Positions 45,654-54,264 of a stretch of DNA of 64,000 nucleotides are shown piece after piece. The first letter of the stretch is position 1, and each line of letters starts with the position of its first letter. This DNA is from DAIDKA01 sp963726995 (lineage in GTDB: Bacteria > Pseudomonadota > Gammaproteobacteria > Steroidobacterales > Steroidobacteraceae). The notes under the pieces were generated by a model. It ran no database searches and had not been told where the DNA came from. It saw only the letters and a program-made list of their open reading frames with translations. Position numbers and translations under genes: made by a program. The stretch spans positions 620,001 through 684,000 of the forward strand of contig CAVSEP010000006.1 of assembly GCA_963726995.1 (NCBI GenBank). Reading direction: 5' to 3'.

Positions 45654-47612
45654 TTACTCGCGGGGCGCGGCCGTCGCGGCGCGGTACAGCGCGTAGCCCA
45701 GGCCGACCAGCACCAGCACGCCCAGCCACTGACCGAACTGCAGCCCGGGGGGCAGCGCCAGCACATCCGGGTTGCCGGCCAGCACGATCGGCACTGCGAT
45801 CACTATCCCCATGAGCGCCTCGCCCGTGATCAGGCCGGCGGCAAACAGCACGCCCTTGCGGGTCAGGCTCTCGAGCGCCTCGTCACTGAGCGCGCCCGCA
45901 GCGCCATCCTGGGTTCCGGCGCGCCGGCGCACGGCGCGCTCGGCCAGCCAGGTGATCGCGCCACCCAGGAATATCGGCATGGTCACATCAAGCGGCAGGT
46001 AGATCCCCACCGCGGCCGCCAGCACCGGCACCCGGAAACGGGCACGGCCGACGCGCAGGATTTCATCCAGCACGATGATGGCGATGCCGATGAGGCCGCC
46101 GGTGGTGACCATGCTCCAGGGCAGGGAACCGCCGAACATGCCGCGGGCCACCGACGCCATCAGGGTTGCCTGGGGCGCGAGCAGCGGCTTGGGATGCAGC
46201 GCCGTGGGTACGCCGATGCCGTAGGCGCTGGCCAGCAGGTTCAGCACCGGCGTCATCACCAGTGCACAGACCACCGAGCCCACCGCCAGCATCACCTGCT
46301 GTTTCCAGGGCGTGGCGCCGATCATGTGCCCGGCCTTCAGATCCTGCAGGTTGTCGCCCGCGACGCAGGCCGCGCAGCACACGACCGCGCCGATCATGAT
46401 GGTGGCCACGGGACCCATCGCCGCCTTGCTGCCCATCAGCAGCAGCAGGATGGCGGCCGCGAACAGGATGGTCGCGATCGCGATCCCCGAGACCGGATTG
46501 TTGGAGGAACCGACCAGGCCGGCCATGTAGGCGGACACCGAGCAGAACAGGAAACCGGCCACGATCATGATCAGCGTCATGGGCAGGCTCACGGCGAACG
46601 ACCCGACGATGTTCTGGTACAGCATCCCCAGTGGAATGGTGAACAGCACGATGCCGCCCAGGATCCATTTCATCGGCAGATCGCGCTCGCGATCCGGAAC
46701 CACCGCGCCGCTGCCAGCCCGCGCCACGGCGAGGCCGCTGCGGATCCCGGATGCCAGCGAGCCGCGCAGCCGGATCAGGGTCCACACCCCGCCCACGACC
46801 ATCGCGCCCACGCCGAGGTAACGGATATGGTGCGACCAGAGGATGCCGGCCGCATCGGCGGCGCTCTGGCCCGCGACGGCGTGCGCGAGCTGCGAATTGC
46901 CGTCGAGGAACAGGCTCATGTACAGCGGAATGACCAGGTTCCAGGATATGACGCTGCCGGCTACCGTCACGACGCCGATGTTGAAGCCGACGATGTAGCC
47001 CACACCCAGCAGCGCCGCGGACAGGTTGGTGCCCACGTAGGCCACGGCCTTGCCTGCGTAACCGGCGAGGAAGGCCGTGTCGGGTATGAGCTTCAGTCCA
47101 CTGGCCGCCGCGAGCTTGGCGAGGCTGCTGCCGAGCGCGGCGAGACTGAGGATCTTCAGCCCTTGCGCAGGGTTCTCGCCGGCGCGCAGCACTTCGGCGG
47201 CGGCCCGTCCCTCCGGGAAGTTCAGCTGCTGGTCCACGATCAGCGAGCGCCGCAGCGGCACCGAGAACAGCACGCCGAGCACCCCGCCAAGACCGGCGAT
47301 CGCCAGCACCCACCAGAAGTCGAACCTCTGCCAGTAGCCGAGAATCACCAGCGCCGGTACGGTGAATATCACGCCCGACGTGACCGATCCGCCGGCGGAG
47401 CCGCCCGTCTGCACGATATTGTTTTCAAGGATGCCGCCGCCGCCCAGCGCGCGCAGCACCGCCATGGATACCACGGCCGAGGGGATGGCCGAGGCGATGG
47501 TCATGCCGGCGAACAGGCCCAAGTAGGCATTGGCGGCGGCGAGCACCGCGGCCAGTACGATGGCCAGCAGCACCGCCGGAACGGTCAGCTGCCGGACATT
47601 CGCGCTGCTCAT
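45654..47612 (-). CDS. OPT family oligopeptide transporter
   Basis: 652 residues from ATG 47612, with about 14-16 transmembrane helices. Typical motifs: LTVPAVLLAIVLAAVLAAANAYLGLFAGMTIASAIP, NNIVQTGGSAGGSVTSGVIFTVPAL, and GDNLQDLKAGHMIGATPWKQQ. OPT proteins import peptides or metal-siderophore conjugates by proton symport. The start overlaps the hemD stop (ATGA). In the sequence as given the hemD frame appears fused to it; that is an artefact of the hemD frameshift. Confidence 0.93.
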   Translation of the reverse strand: MSSANVRQLTVPAVLLAIVLAAVLAAANAYLGLFAGMTIASAIPSAVVSMAVLRALGGGGILENNIVQTGGSAGGSVTSGVIFTVPALVILGYWQRFDFWWVLAIAGLGGVLGVLFSVPLRRSLIVDQQLNFPEGRAAAEVLRAGENPAQGLKILSLAALGSSLAKLAAASGLKLIPDTAFLAGYAGKAVAYVGTNLSAALLGVGYIVGFNIGVVTVAGSVISWNLVIPLYMSLFLDGNSQLAHAVAGQSAADAAGILWSHHIRYLGVGAMVVGGVWTLIRLRGSLASGIRSGLAVARAGSGAVVPDRERDLPMKWILGGIVLFTIPLGMLYQNIVGSFAVSLPMTLIMIVAGFLFCSVSAYMAGLVGSSNNPVSGIAIATILFAAAILLLLMGSKAAMGPVATIMIGAVVCCAACVAGDNLQDLKAGHMIGATPWKQQVMLAVGSVVCALVMTPVLNLLASAYGIGVPTALHPKPLLAPQATLMASVARGMFGGSLPWSMVTTGGLIGIAIIVLDEILRVGRARFRVPVLAAAVGIYLPLDVTMPIFLGGAITWLAERAVRRRAGTQDGAAGALSDEALESLTRKGVLFAAGLITGEALMGIVIAVPIVLAGNPDVLALPPGLQFGQWLGVLVLVGLGYALYRAATAAPRE

Positions 47613-48440
47613 GAAGCGCGCGATCCGGTCAGCGCCGCTTCGATGGCGCTGGTCATTGGTTTGAGGAAGAAGCTGTCTGCGGGCATCGACTGCACGCTGA
47701 TGCCGTACTGGCCCAAGGCCTGCGCCACCACCGGCCCGACGGCGGCGACATGCGTGCGCCGCAGGGCCTGCGCCACGCGCGCCGCGCCCCCGACGCTCAC
47801 CAGTCGCCGTACCTGGGGGGTGCTGGTGAAGGCGATCGCATCGATGCCACCGCCCTCGAGTGCCCGCGAGCAGTTCGAGCACCGCCGCATCCTCGGTCGA
47901 ATCCGCATAACGATAAGGCGCAACGGTGAGGACGCCGGCCCCGCAGCCGTGCAGGAATTCAATCAGCGGCAGGTTTGGTTCATCGCCGTAGAGCTGCACT
48001 GCGACGCTGCGGCCCTCGAGGCTGAAGGCGATGGGCTGCAGCGCGGCGATGATGCCGGCGGTTGTCGGCACCTCCGCGGCGATGTCGGGTCTGAGCCCCA
48101 GTTCGCGCAGCGCCCGCGCCGGTTTCGGCCCGCGCGTGATCTTGCGCACCTTCGCCAGCTGCGCGAGGAATGCGCTCCGCAGCGCCGGCTCGTGCCGGTC
48201 GAGGCAGCTCAGCAGCCGGCGCAGGCCCTCACCCGTGAGCAGGATGAGATCATCGCACGCCCCTTCGGCGAACCGGCGCAGGAAAGTCAGAACGGGTGCG
48301 GGATCCGCGGCGTCCCGAATGGCCACCAGCGGACAGCGCAGCACCCGCGCGCCGCGCCGCTCCAGCAGGGCCGCAAACAGATCCAGCTCGCGCGTTTCGG
48401 GAACCGCGATGGTCTTGCCGGCGAGAGGCTGGACATCCAT
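47609..48440 (-). CDS. hemD: Uroporphyrinogen-III synthase, frame disrupted at 47863-47865
   Basis: Cyclises hydroxymethylbilane to uroporphyrinogen III in heme and siroheme synthesis. The first 190 residues read LAGKTIAVPETRELDLFAALLERRG, CPLVAIRDAADP, DLILLTGEGLRRLL. At CCC 47863-47865 an extra base shifts the frame. Removing it gives ALEGGGIDAIAFTSTPQVRRLV, HVAAVGPVVAQALGQYG and a stop at 47609, 276 residues in total, the right size. hemC and hemX, its usual neighbours, are absent. Confidence 0.83.
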
Positions 48441-48577
48441 CGTGAAAGTCTACCGCGTCGGCGCAGTGCAGGTGGCGGGGTTGCTGCACCCGCAGGGGGC
48501 GCGACGCGCCGGCGCGGGCCGGCGTGCGTGCACCTTGGCCGGCGCGCGATGGCACACCGGTTGCAAGGTCAACAGGC

Positions 48578-49843
48578 GTGAACAGCCTCGAGTCATTGCC
48601 GGCCGCGTCCCCGGAATACCGGGCCGCCGATGCCACGGCCGCGCCCATCGTCATCGTGGGCAGCGGACCGGCGGGCATGCGCGTCGCGGCCGCGCTGGCG
48701 CAACTGCTGCCCGCCGCGCCCCGGCTGGTGTACGGCGAGGAGACCTGTGATCCCTACGATCGGGCGCGGCTGTCGGCGTTCCTGGCCGGTGAACTGCGCT
48801 GGGAATCGTTGGCCATCGATCCGGCGTTGCTCAACGATCCGGCACTGGAGCGACGCTTCGGCTGCACCGTCACCGCCATCGATCGGGCGGCGCGCAACGT
48901 GGTCGACTCCTGGGGCCGGGTCCAGCCGTACTCGAAGCTGATACTGGCGACCGGCGCGCGGCCGCATGTGCCGAAGGTTCCCGGAATCGGTCTTGCGGGA
49001 GTCTTCACCTTCAGGGATTTCCGCGACGCCCAGCGCCTGATCGCGCGGCGGGCGCGCACCCGCCGCACCGTCGTGCTGGGTGGCGGGCTGTTCGGCCTGC
49101 AGGCCGCGCGGGCCATGCGCAAGTCGCGCATCGAGGTGGTTCTGATCGAGCATTCCGCCGGCCTCATGCCCCGACATCTGGATGCGCTGGCCTCGGGGCT
49201 GCTGCAGGCGCATGTGGAGCGCAGCGGGGTTCGCGTGGTGCTCGATACCGGCGTGCGCAGCGTCTACGGGGACACCCGCGTGGCGGGCGTGCGCCTGATG
49301 AGCGGCGAGGACATCGCCTGCGACACCATCGTCCTGGCCACGGGCCTGCGGCCGCGGGTGGAACTGGCGATCGCCGCGGGGCTGCCGGTGCGCACCGGCA
49401 TCCGCGTCGATGACCAGCTGCGCACCCTCGATCCGGACATTCATGCGATCGGGGAGTGCGCGGAGCATCGCGGCGTGGTCTACGGCCTGGCTGATCCGGG
49501 CCTGGAGCAGGCGCAGATGGTGGCCGGCGTGCTGGCCGGCGAGCCGCGAATCTACCAGGGCTCCTCCGGGGGCGTGGACTTGAAGGTTTCGGGTCTACCG
49601 GTGTTCAGCGTCGGGCGGGTGGCGCCCGACCAGCTGGGAGATGGCGATCGGGAGCTCGCCTACCGCGGCAGCGGTGCCGCGCAGTACTGCAAGATCGTGC
49701 TGACGCGGGGTCGCTTGAGCGGCGCACTGGCCATCGGGGCGGGGTTCGATACCCAGGGATTGCAGCGCGCGGTGCTGGAGCGCGCGCGGGTGCACGCCTG
49801 GCAGCGCTGGCGGTTTTCGCTGCGCGGCAGCCTCTGGAACTAG
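48578..49843 (+). CDS. FAD-dependent NAD(P)-disulfide-type oxidoreductase (NirB/rubredoxin-reductase-like)
   Basis: About 421 residues from GTG 48578; an in-frame start at 48524 is possible. FAD-binding IVIVGSGPAGMRVAAAL, YDRARLSAFLAGE (as in NirB N-terminal domains), KLILATGARPHVPKVPG, NAD-binding VVLGGGLFGLQAARAM, and IHAIGECAEHRGVVYGL. It resembles the N-terminal module of NirB or of NADH:rubredoxin reductases. No sirohaem or electron-acceptor partner lies nearby, so the acceptor is unknown. Confidence 0.87.
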   Translation: MNSLESLPAASPEYRAADATAAPIVIVGSGPAGMRVAAALAQLLPAAPRLVYGEETCDPYDRARLSAFLAGELRWESLAIDPALLNDPALERRFGCTVTAIDRAARNVVDSWGRVQPYSKLILATGARPHVPKVPGIGLAGVFTFRDFRDAQRLIARRARTRRTVVLGGGLFGLQAARAMRKSRIEVVLIEHSAGLMPRHLDALASGLLQAHVERSGVRVVLDTGVRSVYGDTRVAGVRLMSGEDIACDTIVLATGLRPRVELAIAAGLPVRTGIRVDDQLRTLDPDIHAIGECAEHRGVVYGLADPGLEQAQMVAGVLAGEPRIYQGSSGGVDLKVSGLPVFSVGRVAPDQLGDGDRELAYRGSGAAQYCKIVLTRGRLSGALAIGAGFDTQGLQRAVLERARVHAWQRWRFSLRGSLWN

Positions 49844-51339
49844 GCCGCGCGTCCCATCCAGGCGCGCACCGGCTTCGCCACCAGCAGCATGATGAATCCG
49901 GATCCACAGCCGATCAGCGCCATGCGCAGGAACTGTGCGGGCATGTCGGTCACGGTTGAAGCCACTTCGCCGCCGATGAGACCCGCCGCAAGATTGCCCA
50001 CAGCCGTACCCAGAAACCAGGTCCCCATCATCTGCGAACTGTAGCGGCCAGGCGCGAGCTTCGTGACATTGGAGAGGCCGATGGGACTCAGGCACAGCTC
50101 ACCGGTGGTCTGCAGCAGGTAGGTCAGAATGAGCCAGCCGGGCAACACCCGCGCACCGGTGCGCACCACGAGCTGCGCGGCTGCCATCATCACCACGAAG
50201 CTCAATCCCAGTTGCAGCAATCCGAGTCCCAACTTCGTGCCCGCCGCCGGGTCCCGTCCGCGCCGGCCCAGACTGATCCAGATCCACGCGAATATCGGCG
50301 CGAAGATCAACACGAAAACCCCCTGGAAATTCTGGTACCAGCTGACCGGATGCTGGCCGGAGGCGAACCAGCTGCCCACGAAGGAGCGGTCCGTGTGATC
50401 GCGCGCAAAAAGATTGAGAGTCGAACCGGCCTGCTCATACCCTGCCCAGAACAGTGATGCGCACACGAAGAAGATCGCGATCACCCCGACCGCTTTCTTC
50501 TCGGCGCCCGAGAGCTTACCGAACAGCAGTACGGTGCCGAAGAAGACAATGGCCAGCGCGATCATGATGGCGCCGGTGGCATTGGCCAGCTGCACGGCAT
50601 CCACCTGCACCAGGCCCAGCGCGGCGAGCAGGACGACGATGGCCAACAGCACCAGTGATCCTTGCAGTAGCCGCTGCGCCCGCTTGCGCTCACGCGGCTG
50701 TGCGGGGGCGGGCTGGAGGCCCGCCTCACCCAGCCAATGGCCCGTGGCGCGGTACTGGATCAGTCCCAGTACCATGCCGATGCCGCTGGCCAGAAAACCC
50801 CAGCGGTAACCCACGGTCTCGCCGATGGTGCCGATGATGAAGGGCGCCAGCGTGGCGCCCAGATTGATGCCGAAGTAGTAGATGGAGAAGGCGGCATCGC
50901 GGCGCGATCCGGAATCGCCGCGGTACAGCTCACCTACCAGGGTGCTGCAGTTGGGCTTGAGCATTCCGGTGCCCAGGCTGATCAGCAACAGACCGAGAAA
51001 GAAGACCGTCATGTCGGCGGAGAGCGCCAGGGCAAAGTTGCCGAGGCTGATGAGCACGCCGCCCCAGAACACGGATTTTCGCTGCCCCAGCAGGCGGTCC
51101 GCGACCCAGCCGCCGGGCAGGGAACTCAGATACGCAGCGGCGGTGTACAGACCATAGATCGCACCGCCCTGGCGGTCGGAGAGGCCCAGCCCGCCCGCGG
51201 TTGCAGCCGCCGTCACGTACAGCAGCAGCAGCGCCCGCATGCCGTAGTAGGAGAAGCGCTCCCACATCTCGGTGAAGAACAGGGTCGCGAGCCCGCGCGG
51301 GTGGCCCATCCAGGTCCGTGCCCCCGCAACCTCGCTCAA
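49840..51339 (-). CDS. POT family di/tripeptide transporter
   Basis: 499 residues, 12-14 transmembrane helices. Family motifs: FFTEMWERFSYYGMRALLLLYV (the ExxER proton-coupling motif is EMWER), GGWVADRLLGQRKSVFWGGVL, and FSIYYFGINLGATLAPFI. Imports di- and tripeptides with protons. Start overlaps the end of tatC by 4 bases; convergent with the FAD oxidoreductase gene. Confidence 0.93.
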   Translation of the reverse strand: MSEVAGARTWMGHPRGLATLFFTEMWERFSYYGMRALLLLYVTAAATAGGLGLSDRQGGAIYGLYTAAAYLSSLPGGWVADRLLGQRKSVFWGGVLISLGNFALALSADMTVFFLGLLLISLGTGMLKPNCSTLVGELYRGDSGSRRDAAFSIYYFGINLGATLAPFIIGTIGETVGYRWGFLASGIGMVLGLIQYRATGHWLGEAGLQPAPAQPRERKRAQRLLQGSLVLLAIVVLLAALGLVQVDAVQLANATGAIMIALAIVFFGTVLLFGKLSGAEKKAVGVIAIFFVCASLFWAGYEQAGSTLNLFARDHTDRSFVGSWFASGQHPVSWYQNFQGVFVLIFAPIFAWIWISLGRRGRDPAAGTKLGLGLLQLGLSFVVMMAAAQLVVRTGARVLPGWLILTYLLQTTGELCLSPIGLSNVTKLAPGRYSSQMMGTWFLGTAVGNLAAGLIGGEVASTVTDMPAQFLRMALIGCGSGFIMLLVAKPVRAWMGRAA

Positions 51340-52115
51340 GGCGGCTCAGCCTCCCGGCGGGCGAGGTCTTTCTGACGCATGTTGGACAGGATGCTCGCCA
51401 TGATGAGTCCGCCCTCGAAGAGCAGGTACATGGGTACCGCCATGATGCACATGGACATCGCATCGGGCGGCGTGACGGCTGCTGCCACGATGAACACGCC
51501 GACTATGACGTAGGAACGGCTGGCCTTGAGTTTTTCCAGCTTCACCATGCCGGTGATCACCAGCAGCACGACCGCGATCGGCACTTCAAAGGCCAGACCG
51601 AAGGCAAAGAACATGCGCATGGAAAAATCAAGATAACTGGTGATGTCGGCTTCCCATTTGACGCCCTCGGGCGTGGCGGTGGCGAAGGCGCCGAACATCA
51701 CCGGGAATACGACTTCGTACGCGAATGCGATCCCCAGATAGAACAGCACCACCGAGGATGCCAGCAGCGGAAAGGCGAAACGCTTCTCGTGCTTGTAAAG
51801 TCCCGGGGCCACGAAGGCCCAGATCTGGTACAGGATGTAGGGCATGGCGATGAATATCGCCACGAACATGGCGAGCTTCAGCGGTGTGATGAACGGCGAC
51901 ATCACGCCGATGGCAATCAGGCTCTGGCCCTTGGGCAATTTCGCCCGGATGGGCAGGGACATGAAGGAGAACAGTTTGTTCTGATAGATGATGCAGGGGA
52001 TCAGCGCGATGCCGACGGCGACCACGGCACGCAGCAGCCGGCTGCGCAGTTCCAATAGATGAGAGATCAGCGTCCCTTCCGCCAGATCCTCCTTCTTCTT
52101 GGGCTCCTCAGACAT
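51336..52115 (-). CDS. tatC: Sec-independent protein translocase TatC
   Basis: 259 residues, six transmembrane helices. Conserved N-terminal SHLLELRSRLLRAVVAVG, then FITPLKLAMFVAIFIAMPYILYQIWAFVAPGLYKHEKR, and FGLAFEVPIAVVLL. TatC is the receptor for twin-arginine signals. It ends the tatA-tatB-tatC operon; the POT gene is coupled to it. Confidence 0.97.
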   Translation of the reverse strand: MSEEPKKKEDLAEGTLISHLLELRSRLLRAVVAVGIALIPCIIYQNKLFSFMSLPIRAKLPKGQSLIAIGVMSPFITPLKLAMFVAIFIAMPYILYQIWAFVAPGLYKHEKRFAFPLLASSVVLFYLGIAFAYEVVFPVMFGAFATATPEGVKWEADITSYLDFSMRMFFAFGLAFEVPIAVVLLVITGMVKLEKLKASRSYVIVGVFIVAAAVTPPDAMSMCIMAVPMYLLFEGGLIMASILSNMRQKDLARREAEPP

Positions 52116-52716
52116 GATCGTGCGGGAAGATGACTTCCACGCTGGCCGGCTGGCCCGGATCGGCGGCCTTCACTGCAGGCTCGGGCGTCGGTACCGGCGC
52201 AAGCGGGACTGCGGGTGCGTGTTCGTCCGTGGCGATGGCTGCGGGAGCCTCGGCCACCGCCTGCAGCTCATCGGCGGGCAGCTGCGGTGCATAGGGATCC
52301 TGACCGACCACCGCAGGCTCAGTGCCGTTTAGCGCAAAGTAGATCTGTCCTTCCGGATGGATGTCGCTGCCGGCAGGTTCGACCGGCGCGGGGGCGGCCG
52401 TCGCGGCGCTGCCGATATCCGCATGCCCGCTGTCGTTCGCCGCCGTGACGTCCGGTTGGGTGGGACCCACGTCCGGCGGCGCGGGCATCGGCACCGGCTT
52501 TACCTCATTGATGGAATTGACCTCCTGTTCCAGCTGCTCGCGGAACTGGCGGGCCATGTGGCGTGCGCGCCCCACCCACCGGCCGACCTGCTGCACCAGG
52601 GGTGGCAGCTTCTTCGGACCCAGCACCACCAGGGCGACGACGAAGATGATCGCCAGTTCGGGCATGCTGAAGTCGAGAAAACCGTACTGTCGGGCCCGGG
52701 TCGTGGGCGCTCGCAT
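52108..52716 (-). CDS. tatB: Sec-independent protein translocase TatB
   Basis: About 202 residues. N-terminal helix and hinge (MPELAIIFVVALVVLGPKKLPPL) followed by the amphipathic helix VQQVGRWVGRARHMARQF, then a long Pro/Ala/Glu-rich tail. ATG 52716 gives the usual few residues before the helix, but its ribosome binding site is poor; the ATG of MPELA is an alternative. Overlaps tatC by 8 bases. Confidence 0.9.
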   Translation of the reverse strand: MRAPTTRARQYGFLDFSMPELAIIFVVALVVLGPKKLPPLVQQVGRWVGRARHMARQFREQLEQEVNSINEVKPVPMPAPPDVGPTQPDVTAANDSGHADIGSAATAAPAPVEPAGSDIHPEGQIYFALNGTEPAVVGQDPYAPQLPADELQAVAEAPAAIATDEHAPAVPLAPVPTPEPAVKAADPGQPASVEVIFPHDHV

Positions 52717-52720
52717 CCTC

Positions 52721-52954
52721 TTAGGCACCGGGCTTGTCACTCCCGCGCGCTCGGGCGGCCAGCACCTCGGGGAATTCCGCATCGGGCAGCGTCCCTGAAG
52801 GGTTGGCCGGGGCGTCGGGCGGCTTCGGGGCGGGCGCCCGCATCGACTTGCGAAAGCCCTTCACCGCGGCGCCCAGATCGGAGCCGGCGTCGCGCACCTT
52901 GCCGGCGCCAAACACCAGCAGCAGCACGACGACAATGATCAGAAGTTCGAACAT
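52721..52954 (-). CDS. tatA: Sec-independent protein translocase TatA
   Basis: 77 residues: short N-terminal helix FELLIIVVVLLLVFGAGKVRD, amphipathic DLGAAVKGFRKSM, and a polar tail. Forms the protein-conducting ring with TatBC. First gene of the tatABC operon. Confidence 0.93.
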   Translation of the reverse strand: MFELLIIVVVLLLVFGAGKVRDAGSDLGAAVKGFRKSMRAPAPKPPDAPANPSGTLPDAEFPEVLAARARGSDKPGA

Positions 52955-53009
52955 AGGCGGGATGATAGGGCAAAAATTGGTCGTGGCGGAGTAAACTTAT
53001 CTTTTGAAT

Positions 53010-53474
53010 TCAACGACTTTCGTGCCCAAAGGTCGTTCGGGTCCCGAGCCAGAAGGTGACCGGGCCGTCGTTCACCAGGCTGACCTGCATGTCGGCGCCG
53101 AATTCCCCGGTGGCGACGATGGGGTGCGCCAGCCTTGCCTGAACCCGCAGGTAATCGAACAGCTGGCGGGCGCGTTCGGGCGCCGCCGCGGTGCTGAAGC
53201 CGGGCCGGGTGCCGGAGCGCGTGTCCGCCGCCAGCGTGAACTGCGAAACCAGCAGCAATCCGCCGCCGATGGCACGCACATCCAGATTCATTTTGCCCTG
53301 CTCGTCCGGGAATATGCGGTAGCCGAGCAGCCGCTCCAGCAGACGGTCGGCGTCGGACTCGGTATCCTCACGCTGCACGCCGATGAAGGCCAGCACGCCC
53401 CGGTCGATGGCCCCGGCGACTTCGGTTGCCACGCGCACCTGGGCCTGCGAGACGCGTTGAATCAGTGCGATCAT
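53010..53474 (-). CDS. dtd: D-aminoacyl-tRNA deacylase
   Basis: 154 residues, normal. Active-site segments SQFTLAADTRSGTRPGFSTAA and NDGPVTFWL are both complete. Removes D-amino acids (and glycine from tRNA-Ala) wrongly attached to tRNA. Divergent from the cytochrome c4 gene. Confidence 0.96.
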   Translation of the reverse strand: MIALIQRVSQAQVRVATEVAGAIDRGVLAFIGVQREDTESDADRLLERLLGYRIFPDEQGKMNLDVRAIGGGLLLVSQFTLAADTRSGTRPGFSTAAAPERARQLFDYLRVQARLAHPIVATGEFGADMQVSLVNDGPVTFWLGTRTTFGHESR

Positions 53475-53577
53475 GGGCAGGAAGCATCCGTGAAAGCGTG
53501 ATGCCTCGCTAGTGAGTGGTAATTACACGGACGAATCCTTAAGATTCGGAGCCGTTTTGTGCAAGGTGGTGACGGGT

Positions 53578-54240
53578 ATGGGTGGTTGGATCCGTTCGGG
53601 CATGGTGTCGATCTTCGCCGCAGGTGTTGCGCTTGCGGGAACGGCCGCGTTCGCCCAGAGCTCCGCCGATGCACCGGTCAAGGGCAATGCGGTGCGTGGC
53701 AAGGCCATCTCGTACACCTGCCTGGGCTGCCATGGCGTGGACGGCTATCGCAACGCCTATCCGAACTACAGCGTGCCGAAGCTCACCGGCCAGCATCCCG
53801 AGTACATCATCGCCGCGCTCCAGGAATACCGCGGCGACCAGCGTTCGCACGTCACCATGCATTCGCAGGCCTCGACGCTGTCGGACCAGGACATGGCGGA
53901 CATTGCCGCCTACTTCTCAGGCACTCCGCTCACCCCCGGCCCGGCCCCGGCCAATGCACCCCCGGCCCCGGCTGCCGCAGCCGTCTGCGCGGCCTGCCAC
54001 GGCGCCACCGGCATCAGCGTCGTGCCCAACTATCCGAACCTGGCCGGCCAGCACGCCGACTACCTGCGGCGGGGAATCGCTGCATACAAGGATGGCGGGC
54101 GCAAGAACGCCATCATGTCGGGCATGGCCGCGACCATCAAGGATGCGGATGTCGAGGCGCTGGCCGAGTACTTCAGCAAGATGAAGCCGTCGCTGTCGAC
54201 CCTGCACCGGCCGATCACCATACTCGCCTCCGGGGACTGA
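53578..54240 (+). CDS. Diheme cytochrome c4
   Basis: 220 residues from ATG 53578 (the open frame reaches 53512). A signal peptide (MVSIFAAGVALAGTAAFAQ) is followed by two c-type heme sites, CLGCH and CAACH, each with a downstream Met ligand candidate (HSQASTLSDQDM; MSGMAATIKDADV). The two-domain size fits cytochrome c4, a periplasmic electron carrier between the bc1 complex and terminal oxidases. A hairpin terminator follows. Confidence 0.9.
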   Translation: MGGWIRSGMVSIFAAGVALAGTAAFAQSSADAPVKGNAVRGKAISYTCLGCHGVDGYRNAYPNYSVPKLTGQHPEYIIAALQEYRGDQRSHVTMHSQASTLSDQDMADIAAYFSGTPLTPGPAPANAPPAPAAAAVCAACHGATGISVVPNYPNLAGQHADYLRRGIAAYKDGGRKNAIMSGMAATIKDADVEALAEYFSKMKPSLSTLHRPITILASGD

Positions 54241-54244
54241 ACGG

Positions 54245-54263
54245 CTTACGGCAGTGCCGTAAG
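54245..54263. terminator. Perfect hairpin between convergent genes
   Basis: CTTACGG-CAGTG-CCGTAAG lies 5 bases after the cytochrome c4 stop and ends at the S9 peptidase stop. The symmetric stem suits a bidirectional terminator; there is no clear T-run. Confidence 0.55.
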
Positions 54264-54264
54264 T

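Noticed and set aside
45654..48440. A single 928-residue HemD-OPT fusion protein
   Set aside because: The middle (about residues 190-275) is low-complexity Arg/His-rich sequence unlike either family, while the next frame encodes the proper HemD C-terminus and a stop overlapping the OPT ATG. The fusion results from one extra base at 47863-47865.
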